From Massilia solisilvae (GTDB lineage: Bacteria > Pseudomonadota > Gammaproteobacteria > Burkholderiales > Burkholderiaceae_D), in the NCBI RefSeq assembly GCF_024753215.1, contig NZ_JANUGV010000001.1, forward strand, positions 1,240,001 to 1,304,000: DNA of 64,000 nt, in the 5' to 3' direction. Each line of letters opens with the position of its first letter. The stretch's first letter is position 1. The notes beneath the pieces were generated by a model. It had not been told where the DNA came from. It worked only from the letters and a program-made list of their open reading frames with translations, and ran no database searches. The position numbers and the translations under genes were made by a program. Shown piece by piece: positions 8,512-16,376 of the stretch.

Positions 8512-9332
8512 CGTACGCCCCCGATCGCCGCATCATGTGCGGCGGCCTGTGCTTCCTGCACCCCGAACAGCAGGCCATGCACGCGCCGCACGGCTGCCTG
8601 GAACTCGGCGCCGGCACTGTCCAGGTCGTACTGGTGGCTGTTGACCTCGGCGCGCACCTGGCCCGGGTGCGGCGACAGCAGCAGCACCCGGTTGCCCACC
8701 ACCAGCGCCTCTTCGATCGAGTGGGTGACGAACAGCAGGGTGAAGCGCACTTCGTCCCACAGCGCGGTCAGAAGCTCCTGCATGCGGCGCCGCGTGAGCG
8801 CGTCGAGCGCGGCGAACGGTTCGTCCATCAGCAGCACTTCCGGCTGCATCGCCAGCGCCCGCGCGATCGCGACGCGCTGTTTCATGCCGCCCGAGAGCGT
8901 GTGCGGATAGGCGTCGGCGCAATGCGCCAGCCCGACCTTGTGCAGCCAGTAGCTGGTGGCCGCCTTGGCCTCGACGCGGCTCGCGCGGCCGCTGGCCAGC
9001 AGCGGGAACATCACGTTCTGCGCCACCGTTTTCCATTGCGGCAGCTGGTCGAACTCCTGGAACACGGCGATGCGGTCGGGGCCGGGCCCCAGCACCGGCT
9101 TGCCATCCAGGCTGATGCTGCCTTCGGCCGGCGCCACGAAGCCGCCCACGGCCTTGAGCAGGGTGGACTTGCCGCAGCCGGAAGGCCCGAGCAGGACGAA
9201 ACGGTCGGCGCGGTGCACGTCGAAGCTGACGCGGTGGGTGGCGCGCACGGTGCGCCCGCCGGCGCTGTATTGCAGCGTCAGGCCGCGTGCGCGCAGGAGC
9301 GGTTGGGAGACCTGCAGGGCTTGCACGTTCAT
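8508..9332 (-). CDS. ABC transporter ATP-binding protein, SsuB/TauB type
   Basis: The 274-aa protein has Walker A GPSGCGKST (residues 49-57), the signature LSGGMKQRV, Walker B VLLMDEPF and the H-loop VTHSIEEA, all intact. The ATG at 9332 is preceded by AAAAGGATCGAAGC; an upstream GTG would overlap the binding-protein stop region and was not used. It energises the adjacent permease. In family terms it belongs with nitrate/sulfonate/taurine importers. Confidence 0.92.
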   Translation of the reverse strand: MNVQALQVSQPLLRARGLTLQYSAGGRTVRATHRVSFDVHRADRFVLLGPSGCGKSTLLKAVGGFVAPAEGSISLDGKPVLGPGPDRIAVFQEFDQLPQWKTVAQNVMFPLLASGRASRVEAKAATSYWLHKVGLAHCADAYPHTLSGGMKQRVAIARALAMQPEVLLMDEPFAALDALTRRRMQELLTALWDEVRFTLLFVTHSIEEALVVGNRVLLLSPHPGQVRAEVNSHQYDLDSAGAEFQAAVRRVHGLLFGVQEAQAAAHDAAIGGVR

Positions 9333-9348
9333 GATGCTTCGATCCTTT

Positions 9349-10377
9349 TCAGCTGCCGTTGGCGGTGGCGGCATCGTCGAAGAAGTAGTCGCGCCAGCTG
9401 CGCGGCTGGTGCTTGATCGCGCCGATCCGGTACAGGAATTGCGCCAGCGTGAAGGTGTTTTGCGGGACCACCGTGAAATGGACCTGCGGGTCCTTGATGG
9501 TCTTCACCAGCAGCGCGCGATCGATGCCGCCCTTGTTGATGCGCAGGTAGGCATCGGCGGCGGCCTCGGGATTGGCGCGGGTGAACGCCGCCGCCTCGGC
9601 CAGTGCCGCCACGAACGCTGCATAGGTCCTGGGATTCTCGGCGCGGAACTTCTCGGTCGCGTACAACACCGTGGCCGAGCTGGGGCCGCCCAGCACGTCG
9701 TACGAGTTCAGCACCACGTGCGCGTTCCGGTTCAGCGCCAGCTCCTGGTCCTGGAACGGTGGCGAGGCGAAGTGGCTCGTGATCTCGGTCTTGCCGGCGA
9801 TGACTGCGGCGGCGGCATCCGGGTGCGGCAGCGCCTGGGTCAGCCGGTCGAGCCGGTTGAATTCCTTGTCGCCCCATTGCTTTGCCACGGCCAGTTGCAG
9901 GATGCGCGCCTGCACCGACACCGTCACCGCCGGCAGGGCAATGCGATCCTTGTCCGTGAAATCGGCCAGTGTGCGCACCGCTGGGTTGTTGCTGACCAGG
10001 AGGTAGGGGAAGCTGCCGAGCGAGGCCACGCCCTTGACGTTCTGGCGGCCGTGGGTGCGGTCCCACACCGTGAGCAGCGGGGCCACGCCGGCGCCGGCCA
10101 CGTCGATGGCGCCCGAGAGCAGCGCGTCGTTCACGTTAGCGCCGCCGGACAGCCTGGTCCACTCGACCTGGATATCGACGCCGCGCGCCTTGCCCTGCTT
10201 TTCGATCAGGTGCTGGTCCTGCGCCACATTCAGCAGCAGGTACACCACGCCGTACTGCTCGGCGATGCGCAGCTTGCCCTCGGCGTGAGCGCTGCCGGCT
10301 GGCAGCAGGGACGCCGCGAGCAGGACCGGCGCAAGCGCACGGCGCAGCCGTTGTGTGAAGGAAGAGTGGGATGTCAT
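9349..10377 (-). CDS. ABC transporter substrate-binding protein, NitT/TauT type
   Basis: A 342-aa periplasmic protein with a signal peptide (APVLLAASLLPAGSAHA, cleaved near residue 32). The mature part shows the SsuA/TauA/NMT1 pattern: IAEQYGVVYLLLNVA at the start, VEWTRLSGGANVNDALLSGA, FPYLLVSNNPAVRTL and the hinge region ALPAVTVSVQARILQ. It starts 2 bp after the dioxygenase stop. Ligand unknown; alkanesulfonates or taurine are the best guess from the neighbour. Confidence 0.9.
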   Translation of the reverse strand: MTSHSSFTQRLRRALAPVLLAASLLPAGSAHAEGKLRIAEQYGVVYLLLNVAQDQHLIEKQGKARGVDIQVEWTRLSGGANVNDALLSGAIDVAGAGVAPLLTVWDRTHGRQNVKGVASLGSFPYLLVSNNPAVRTLADFTDKDRIALPAVTVSVQARILQLAVAKQWGDKEFNRLDRLTQALPHPDAAAAVIAGKTEITSHFASPPFQDQELALNRNAHVVLNSYDVLGGPSSATVLYATEKFRAENPRTYAAFVAALAEAAAFTRANPEAAADAYLRINKGGIDRALLVKTIKDPQVHFTVVPQNTFTLAQFLYRIGAIKHQPRSWRDYFFDDAATANGS

Positions 10378-10379
10378 GT

Positions 10380-11282
10380 TCAGGCTTTCGTGATCAGGTA
10401 AAAGGGGGTATCGCCCTCGATGGTGGTGCGGTACAGCTTGCGGCGCTGGTTGTCGGGGCAGCCGGTGGCCAGATGCATGACTGAGCGGTTGTCCCAGAAC
10501 AGCAGGTCATGCGGCTGCCAGCGGTGGCGGTAGATGAATTCGGGGCGCACCGAATGGGCGAACAGCTGGTCCAGCAGGTCGCGGCTCTCGTCTTCCGGAA
10601 TGCCCAGGATGCGGGTGGTGAAGTGCTCGCTGACGAACAGCGCGTTGCGGCCGTTTTCGGGGTGGGTGCGCACGATCGGGTGCGTCACCGGCTTGACCTC
10701 GGCGATCTGCCCGGGCGTCAGCTCCGGGCGCCAGGGGCTGCGCTCCTGCAGCTGCGCGTAGTTGGCCAGGTAGCTGTGCTCCGCATGCCGCCCTTCGACG
10801 GCCCGGCGCAGCGTCTGGGGCAGCTCGTCCCAGGCCAGGTGCATGTTGGCGAACAGCGTGTCGCCGCCGGTGGCCGGCAGCTCCTGCGCATGCAGCATCG
10901 AGCCCAGGCTTGGCAGCGCCTTGTACGACAGGTCGGAGTGCCACATGCGCCCGGCGTCGCCAAGGCCGATCGGCTTGCCGTTTTCCTTGATGTTGGAGAC
11001 CACCAGAACCTCTTCGTGGCCAGGCAGCTGGAACTGGCGCAGCACATGGATCTGCAGCGGGCCGAAGCGGCGGCTGAAGGCGATCTGCTGCTGCGGCGTG
11101 ATGTGCTGGTCGCGGAACACGAGCACATGGTGGTCGAGGTGGGCGCGGTGGATGCGCGCGAATTCTTCGTCGGGGAGCGGCGCGTGCAGGTCCAGACCGA
11201 GCACCTCGGCGCCGAGCGCCGCATCGAAGCGGCGGATCGCGACCGGCGCGTGCGGCAAGACGGATTGGGGGAGGGCAGACAT
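10380..11282 (-). CDS. TauD/TfdA-family Fe(II)/2-oxoglutarate dioxygenase
   Basis: The 300-aa protein has the complete metal triad of the family: His115 and Asp117 in MWHSDLSY, and His270 in SVMHLATG. The 2-oxoglutarate-binding arginine lies in KLYRTTIEGD. Enzymes of this group hydroxylate taurine or alkylsulfonates so that sulfite is released, or attack herbicide-type aryloxy acids. Being first in an operon with a sulfonate-type importer supports a sulfonate substrate. If so, its sulfite could feed the sox operon a few kilobases away; that link is inference. Confidence 0.88.
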   Translation of the reverse strand: MSALPQSVLPHAPVAIRRFDAALGAEVLGLDLHAPLPDEEFARIHRAHLDHHVLVFRDQHITPQQQIAFSRRFGPLQIHVLRQFQLPGHEEVLVVSNIKENGKPIGLGDAGRMWHSDLSYKALPSLGSMLHAQELPATGGDTLFANMHLAWDELPQTLRRAVEGRHAEHSYLANYAQLQERSPWRPELTPGQIAEVKPVTHPIVRTHPENGRNALFVSEHFTTRILGIPEDESRDLLDQLFAHSVRPEFIYRHRWQPHDLLFWDNRSVMHLATGCPDNQRRKLYRTTIEGDTPFYLITKA

Positions 11283-11286
11283 GATG

Positions 11287-11346
11287 ATTCGTTGGCAGTT
11301 GTGACCTGGGCCATTCTAGGTACGCCCAACAGCCAGGCCAACGAAT
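11287..11346. promoter_or_regulatory. Widely spaced perfect inverted repeat before the dioxygenase operon
   Basis: ATTCGTTGGC (11287-11296) and GCCAACGAAT (11337-11346) are a perfect 10-bp inverted pair with centres 50 bp apart, close to five helical turns. They lie immediately upstream of the leftward operon start at 11282. They could be two regulator half-sites or a leader stem. No regulator gene is adjacent. Confidence 0.35.
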
Positions 11347-11412
11347 CAAAACGCGCATCGATAGACGCGCCGCGCATCAGGCCAAAAAGGTTTATCGATA
11401 TGTGTTTTTTGC

Positions 11413-12219
11413 CTACAGCGCGCGCGTTCCCGCGTTGACCAGTTCGGCCGGGTAATAGCGGCGGTAGGCGTTGAGCAGCGCGTGGTTGCGGTTGGCGGCG
11501 CGGATCGCTTTTTCAAGGATCTTGCGGTCGGCCTCCGGGATGCGCTTGGACAGGTACAGTCCGCCGAACGTCCACGGCAGTTCATCGAGCGGTTCGATCC
11601 GCAGGTTGGTCGCGATGTCGCTCACCCGCGGATCGACGACGGCGGCGCCGTACAGCGCGCTGGCGGGCATGATCGTCACGTCGGCCATGTTCGCTTTCAG
11701 CAGGCGCGCGACCTCGAGCGGATCTTTTTCGACGAGCAGCCGATGCTGGTCCTTCAGCTGATCGAGCGCTTGCCTGTACGCCGGGCCGTAGTCGAAGCCG
11801 CGCACCGCCGCCACGCGCAGGCCCGGCGTGGCCAGCAGTTCGGCCAAGGAGCGGATGGCAGGGCGAGTGCTCCCCTTGAGCGACACCATGACCGACCTGG
11901 TTTGTACCAGCGGAATGAAAACGCCGAACTGATCGCGCTTTTCCGAATGCGTGGACGCGAGCATCACGTCCGCGTCGCCCTGTTCGAACATGAATTCGAG
12001 GCGCGCGCGCGGGACCTGGGGCATGTGCAGCCGACAGCCGGCGCTGGTGGCCACCTGCTCGATGAACTCCACGAAGGCGCCGCCCGCCTTGTCGCCGTCC
12101 AGGGTCACCGAGAATCCCATGGGCGCGACCGGCACCTCCAGCGGGCGCGAGCAGCCGGCACTGGCCATCGACGATGCCATCGAGAGAAGCAAAACTGTCA
12201 ACAATCGAACGAGAGCCAT
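11413..12219 (-). CDS. Periplasmic solute-binding protein, family 3-like
   Basis: A 268-aa product with a short signal peptide (LLTVLLLSMASSMASA). The mature protein has the periplasmic-binding-protein type 2 pattern seen in amino-acid-binding and signal-sensing proteins: FVEFIEQVATSAGC, RARLEFMFEQGDADVMLAST and SLAELLATPGLRVAAVRGFDYG. No transporter genes adjoin it, which is common for orphan members of this group. It lies between the dioxygenase operon and the DUF302 gene. Ligand unknown. Confidence 0.8.
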   Translation of the reverse strand: MALVRLLTVLLLSMASSMASAGCSRPLEVPVAPMGFSVTLDGDKAGGAFVEFIEQVATSAGCRLHMPQVPRARLEFMFEQGDADVMLASTHSEKRDQFGVFIPLVQTRSVMVSLKGSTRPAIRSLAELLATPGLRVAAVRGFDYGPAYRQALDQLKDQHRLLVEKDPLEVARLLKANMADVTIMPASALYGAAVVDPRVSDIATNLRIEPLDELPWTFGGLYLSKRIPEADRKILEKAIRAANRNHALLNAYRRYYPAELVNAGTRAL

Positions 12220-12234
12220 CTGTTACTCAACTGG

Positions 12235-12322
12235 TTGAATGCGATTTGCCGCATATTGTATCCCGGTGGAATGTCGTCAATTGCTCGCAATAGCAGAGTT
12301 TAACCCCGCAATTCGCATTCAA
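12235..12322. promoter_or_regulatory. Perfect inverted repeat TTGAATGCGA/TCGCATTCAA
   Basis: Two 10-bp arms (12235-12244 and 12313-12322), 68 bp apart, lie in the 200-bp gap between the binding-protein gene and the DUF302 gene. The left arm starts 16 bp upstream of the binding-protein ATG. Nothing else is recognisable in the gap. A shared operator is possible. Confidence 0.25.
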
Positions 12323-12419
12323 GTTTCACGCATTGTTGCTTGGTGAACAGAAGGGGGCGGCGCAGCCCGCAAGCACTGGGGTTGATTTCAACGGTGCAAC
12401 ACTTGCTAGAATGCAGCCC

Positions 12420-12983
12420 ATGCGTACCTCATTTGCCCTCGCCATGCTTGTCTTCGCCCTCGCCTTGTCCGGCTGCGGCACCCTGCGCACCGCCAGTCAG
12501 CTGGAGGACGGCGCCGGCGACGAGGCCGGCCGCTTGTGGGACCGCTGGATCGAGGCCGGCGGCGACATCGCCACCACCACCACCTGGTCGCGCAAGGTCG
12601 CGCCCGGCGTTTCCGTCGCCGAGGTCGAGGAGGCGCTGGCGAGCGTGGCCGCCGAGGACAACGTGAAGGAAGTCGGCATGCTGCCGCTGTCGCGCGAGCT
12701 GGAAGCGCGCACCGGCAAGCCGCAGCGCTTCCTCAAGGTCTATTCCTACTGCAACCCGGAGACCGCGCGCCAGATGGTGGACTTCAGCCCGGCCATGGCA
12801 GCCTACCTGCCGTGCCGCGTCACGCTCGTGGAGCAGGCCGATGGCCTGTGGCTGTACACGCTCAACCTGGACATGCTGATCCACATGGGCCGCAAGATGC
12901 CGCCGGAGCTGCGCGCCTCGGCACTGCGCATGCGCGGCACCATGGTCAAGCTGCTCGATCGCGGCGCGCGCGGGGAGTTCTGA
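12420..12983 (+). CDS. DUF302-domain lipoprotein
   Basis: The 187-aa product begins MRTSFALAMLVFALALSGCG, a lipoprotein signal with lipobox LSGC. The mature protein has the DUF302 (TT1751-like) pattern: SVAEVEEALASVAAEDNVKEVG, a central FLKVYSYCNPETARQMVDF and LPCRVTLVEQADGLWLYTLN. DUF302 proteins are of unknown function and often occur beside sulfur-oxidation genes. Translation could also start 9 bp upstream. It precedes soxH by 102 bp, and that gap holds its own promoter and operator-like sequence, so this gene is probably regulated separately. Confidence 0.75.
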   Translation: MRTSFALAMLVFALALSGCGTLRTASQLEDGAGDEAGRLWDRWIEAGGDIATTTTWSRKVAPGVSVAEVEEALASVAAEDNVKEVGMLPLSRELEARTGKPQRFLKVYSYCNPETARQMVDFSPAMAAYLPCRVTLVEQADGLWLYTLNLDMLIHMGRKMPPELRASALRMRGTMVKLLDRGARGEF

Positions 12984-12998
12984 GGTGCAAAAAATTTC

Positions 12999-13044
12999 TT
13001 GACATAAATTATGAAAACTCGGCAATATGCGCATATAGTCATAT
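12999..13044 (+). promoter_or_regulatory. Promoter and operator-like site before soxH
   Basis: A consensus -35 TTGACA (12999-13004) is followed, after 18 bp, by a -10-like CAATAT (13023-13028). Overlapping it is ATATGCGCATATAGTCATAT (13025-13044), which agrees at 17 of 20 positions with the sequence at 14970-14989 before soxC. The placement over the -10 suits repression by the ArsR protein encoded at 14592. Confidence 0.6.
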
Positions 13045-13085
13045 AGTAAATCGTGCGGCACGCATCGCACGAATGAGGAGACGAA

Positions 13086-14057
13086 GTGCGCCGTTGCCTG
13101 GTGTTGGTGGTCATGTTGCTGGCTGTTTGCGGCCTGCCGTTGGCGCAAGCCGCGGAGTCGATTGTGCTCACGCCGGTGCGCATTTCGGCCCATGCCTGGA
13201 TGTTCCAGGGCGAGGCCGGCATGGCCAGCCAGGCCAACAAAGGTTTCATGTCCAACGCCGGCTTTATCGTGACCGGCGACGGCGTGGTCGTATTCGACGC
13301 ACTCGCCACCCCTGTGCTGGGCCAGGCGATGGTCGATGCGATCCGCAAGGTCACCTCCGAACCGATCCGCCGCGTCATCGTCAGCCACTACCACGCCGAT
13401 CACTTTTATGGCCTGCAGGCGCTCAAGGCGCAAGGCGCGCAGGTGTGGGCCCACGTCAATGGCAAGGCCTCCCTGGCATCGGACGACACCCGCAGCCGCT
13501 TCGAGCAGCGCGTCGCCGACCTGGCCCCCTGGATCAACCGCGACACCAGGCTGTTGCCGGCCGACCGCTGGCTGGCGCTGGCGCCCGGTGGCGAGGAGCG
13601 CTTTGCGATGGGCAAGCTGCATTTCCGCGTGATCGATTCCAGCGGCGCGCATTCGCCCGAGGACATCATGCTGTACGTCGAAGAGGACCGTCTGCTGTTT
13701 GCCGGCGACCTGTTCGTGACCGGCCGCATCCCGTTCGTCGGCACGGCCGACAGCGCGCGCTGGCTTGCGGCGCTCGACACCATGCTCGCGACCGATCCCG
13801 CGATCGCCGTTCCCGGCCATGGCGCGGCCTCGCGCACACCCGCCACCGACATCGCCTTCACGCGCGACTACCTGCGCTTTCTGCGTCAGTCGATGGGTGA
13901 CGCCGTGGCGGCCATGACTTCGTTCGACGAAGCCTATGCGGCGACGGACTGGAGCCGCTTGCGCGACTACCCGGCGTTCGAGCAGGCCAACCGCATCAAC
14001 GCTTACAACACTTACTTGCGCATGGAGCGCGAAAGCCTGGCGCCGCGCCAGCCGTGA
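13086..14057 (+). CDS. soxH: SoxH-like periplasmic metallo-beta-lactamase-fold hydrolase
   Basis: The 323-aa protein starts at a GTG after AGGAGACGAA and has a signal peptide (VVMLLAVCGLPLAQA). The MBL zinc motif SHYHADH is intact, with further ligands in SSGAHSPED, FAGDLF and VPGHGAAS. SoxH proteins of sox loci and the similar 'quinoprotein relay system' hydrolases have this layout; the reaction is not established. It leads a short operon with the DsrE and ArsR genes, under an operator-like sequence shared with soxC. Confidence 0.82.
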   Translation: MRRCLVLVVMLLAVCGLPLAQAAESIVLTPVRISAHAWMFQGEAGMASQANKGFMSNAGFIVTGDGVVVFDALATPVLGQAMVDAIRKVTSEPIRRVIVSHYHADHFYGLQALKAQGAQVWAHVNGKASLASDDTRSRFEQRVADLAPWINRDTRLLPADRWLALAPGGEERFAMGKLHFRVIDSSGAHSPEDIMLYVEEDRLLFAGDLFVTGRIPFVGTADSARWLAALDTMLATDPAIAVPGHGAASRTPATDIAFTRDYLRFLRQSMGDAVAAMTSFDEAYAATDWSRLRDYPAFEQANRINAYNTYLRMERESLAPRQP

Positions 14058-14068
14058 AGGAGAGGACG

Positions 14069-14518
14069 ATGAAAATTCTGCGCATCCTGGTTCTGGCCCT
14101 GCTGGCATGGGTCACCTTCGGCGCGGCGGCACGGCCGCTTTCCATGGGCGCCGCGCCCGCGCCGCGCGAGGAGAAGGTGGTGTACCACATCACCGACGCC
14201 AAGCTCGCGACGGGTGCGCTGAACAACATCCGCAACCATCTCAAGGCCAGCCCGGGCGTGAAGATCGTGGTGGTGGCCAACGGCGCCGGCATCGATTTCC
14301 TGCTCGAAGGCGCCACCAACGCCAACGGCAATCCCTACGACGCCACGGTGCAGGAGCTGGTCATGCGCAACCGCGTCGAGTTCAGGGTCTGCAACAACAC
14401 GCTGGAAGCGCGCCACATCGACAAAAGCCGGGTGATCCCGGAAGCGACCATCGTGCCGTCCGGGGTGGCCGAGGTGGCACGCCTTCAGATGGAGGGATAT
14501 GCGTACCTCAAGCCGTGA
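14069..14518 (+). CDS. Exported DsrE-family protein
   Basis: The 149-aa product starts at the ATG after AAGGAGAGGACG, 11 bp past soxH. It has a signal peptide (LRILVLALLAWVTFGAAA). The mature part follows the DsrE/DsrF-like fold: KVVYHITDAKLATGALNNI, PGVKIVVVANGAGIDFLL, and a single cysteine in RVEFRVCNNTLEAR. DsrE relatives carry or handle sulfane sulfur; exported forms occur in many sox clusters. It is followed by the ArsR regulator. Function in sulfur relay is inferred from context. Confidence 0.8.
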   Translation: MKILRILVLALLAWVTFGAAARPLSMGAAPAPREEKVVYHITDAKLATGALNNIRNHLKASPGVKIVVVANGAGIDFLLEGATNANGNPYDATVQELVMRNRVEFRVCNNTLEARHIDKSRVIPEATIVPSGVAEVARLQMEGYAYLKP

Positions 14519-14591
14519 CCGCGCCGCCGCCGTTGCCGGGGCCTTTGTTTTGCCTGTAACATCAGCGCTTTCATCGTCCCCCCAAGCAAAC

Positions 14592-14927
14592 ATGGATTCG
14601 AGCGGCAGCCAGGAGCTGGAACAGCTTTTCGAGGAAGTCTCGCATTACTTTGCGCTGCTGTCGCAGCCGACACGGCTGAAGATCCTGTACGCCGTGTGCC
14701 AGGGCGAGCGTTCGGTCAACGACATCGTGGCGCAAGTCCAGTCAACCCAGGCCAATGTGTCGCGCCAGCTGAACATGCTGTACCGCGCGCGCATCCTGGC
14801 GCGCCGCAAGGATGGCGCCCAGGTGTACTACCGGATCGAGGACCAGCGCACCGTCGAGCTGTGCAAGTCGGTCTGCGGGCGCGTGGCAGCGCGCAGCGGC
14901 CGCGAGGTGCCCGGCGTAACAAGCTGA
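14592..14927 (+). CDS. ArsR-family repressor, probable sulfur-responsive sox regulator
   Basis: The 111-aa protein has one winged-helix domain: LLSQPTRLKILYAVC, QGERSVNDIVAQVQ, and the recognition helix STQANVSRQLNML, then the wing RRKDGAQVYYRI. Cysteines lie at 36 (after helix 2) and at 91 and 95 (C-terminal helix, LCKSVC). In sulfide/persulfide-sensing relatives (BigR, SqrR, SoxR) a cysteine in each of these regions forms a sulfur bridge that releases DNA, though the positions here are not identical. Its place between soxH-dsrE and soxCDYZAXB, each preceded by the same operator-like sequence, supports control of both. The ATG at 14592 gives the normal family length. Confidence 0.82.
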   Translation: MDSSGSQELEQLFEEVSHYFALLSQPTRLKILYAVCQGERSVNDIVAQVQSTQANVSRQLNMLYRARILARRKDGAQVYYRIEDQRTVELCKSVCGRVAARSGREVPGVTS

Positions 14928-14958
14928 AGTTTGCAGTAACAAGTGGTACCAGAGTTTT

Positions 14959-14989
14959 TTGCAACAAACATATGCTGATATAGGCATAT
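14959..14989 (+). promoter_or_regulatory. Operator-like site before soxC
   Basis: ATATGCTGATATAGGCATAT (14970-14989) matches the site before soxH at 17 of 20 positions: both read ATATGC-NN-ATATAG-N-CATAT. A possible -35 TTGCAA lies at 14959-14964. The site ends 31 bp before the soxC ATG. It is the best candidate for binding by the ArsR protein encoded just upstream. Confidence 0.6.
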
Positions 14990-15020
14990 GCGCACATAAC
15001 GATAGTTTGGTGGAGACGAG

Positions 15021-16376
15021 ATGACAGACCGCAGCAAAACAGGACGCGTGCTGCGCGCGCCCGAGCACTTTGTCGACCCGGGGCTGGCCCAGGCCATCAC
15101 CCGGGACGGACTGAACGAAGAACGGCGCGGCTTTTTGCGCAAGAGCTTCCTGGCCGCCAGCGCCGCCGTCGGCGCCGCTGCCGCCACCCCGGCGCTGGCG
15201 CAGGTGGGCGAGGGCGACCCGGCCATCCTGACCCTGCCGGCGCATTCGACCTCGCTGGGCAAACCGGTTGCCGCCAACCCGTACGGCGTGCCGTCCAAAT
15301 ACGAAGGCAACCTGCAGCGCCGCGAGTCGCCCGGCCTGACCCGGGTGTCGCAGGCGTCGGTCGCGTTCACCCCGCTGCAGGGCCTGTTCGGCATCATCAC
15401 GCCGAGCGGCCTGCACTTCGAGCGCCACCACCAGGGCTGGCAGGACATCGACCCGTCCCAGCACCGCCTGATGATCAACGGCCTGGTCAAGCAGTCCAAG
15501 GTGTACACGATGGACGACCTGATGCGCCTGCCGTCGGTCTCGCGCATGCACTTCATCGAGTGCGGCGCCAACACGGCCATGGAGTGGGGCAACGTGGCGG
15601 TGCCGACCGTGCAGTACTCGCACGGCATGCTCAGCTGCAGCGAGTTCACTGGGGTGCCGCTGTCGGTGCTGCTGGAGGACTGCGGCTACGACAAGAAGAA
15701 CGGCAAGTTCGTGCTGGCCGAAGGCGCGGACGGCTCGTCGATGACGCGCACGATCGACATGTCGCGCGCGCTGGACGACGTGCTGGTCGCGTGGGGCATG
15801 AACGGCGAAATGCTGCGCCCCGAGAACGGCTACCCGCTGCGGCTGGTGGTGCCGGGCGTGCAGGGCGTCTCGTGGGTCAAGTGGCTGCGCCGCATCGAAG
15901 TGGGCGACCAGCCCTGGGCCAGCAAGGACGAAGCGGTGCACTACATCGACGCGATGCCGGACGGTTCGTACCGCCAGTACACCTCGATCCAGGAATGCAA
16001 ATCGGTGATTACCACGCCGTCCGGCGGCCAGACCCTGGTCGGCCAGGGCTTCTACAACATCACGGGCCTGGCCTGGTCCGGGCGCGGGCGGGTCAAGCGT
16101 GTGGACGTGTCGGCCGACGGCGGGCGCACCTGGCGCACCGCGCGCCTGGAAGGCCCGGTGCTGCCCAAGTGCCTGACGCGCTTTAACATCGACTGGGTGT
16201 GGGACGGCGGCCCGTGCGTGCTGCAATCGCGCGCGGTGGACGAGACCGGCTACGTGCAGCCGAAGATCAACGAGCTGCGCGCGGTACGCGGTACGCGCTC
16301 GATTTATCACAACAACGCAATCCAGTCGTGGCAGGTGGCCGCATCGGGGGAGGTATCCAATGTTCAGGTCTACTAA
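15021..16376 (+). CDS. soxC: Sulfite/sulfane dehydrogenase molybdenum subunit SoxC
   Basis: A 451-aa periplasmic molybdoenzyme of the sulfite-oxidase family. The Tat motif is RRGFLRKSF (residues 35-43), with a hydrophobic stretch ending ATPALA. The molybdenum-ligating cysteine is Cys181 in HFIECGANT. The C-terminal Mo-co dimerisation domain includes YNITGLAWSGRGRV and VDVSADGGRTWR. With SoxD it removes electrons from the sulfane sulfur bound to SoxY, which allows full oxidation of thiosulfate to sulfate. It heads the operon; soxD overlaps its last 17 bp. GGTGGAGACGAG precedes the start. Confidence 0.97.
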   Translation: MTDRSKTGRVLRAPEHFVDPGLAQAITRDGLNEERRGFLRKSFLAASAAVGAAAATPALAQVGEGDPAILTLPAHSTSLGKPVAANPYGVPSKYEGNLQRRESPGLTRVSQASVAFTPLQGLFGIITPSGLHFERHHQGWQDIDPSQHRLMINGLVKQSKVYTMDDLMRLPSVSRMHFIECGANTAMEWGNVAVPTVQYSHGMLSCSEFTGVPLSVLLEDCGYDKKNGKFVLAEGADGSSMTRTIDMSRALDDVLVAWGMNGEMLRPENGYPLRLVVPGVQGVSWVKWLRRIEVGDQPWASKDEAVHYIDAMPDGSYRQYTSIQECKSVITTPSGGQTLVGQGFYNITGLAWSGRGRVKRVDVSADGGRTWRTARLEGPVLPKCLTRFNIDWVWDGGPCVLQSRAVDETGYVQPKINELRAVRGTRSIYHNNAIQSWQVAASGEVSNVQVY

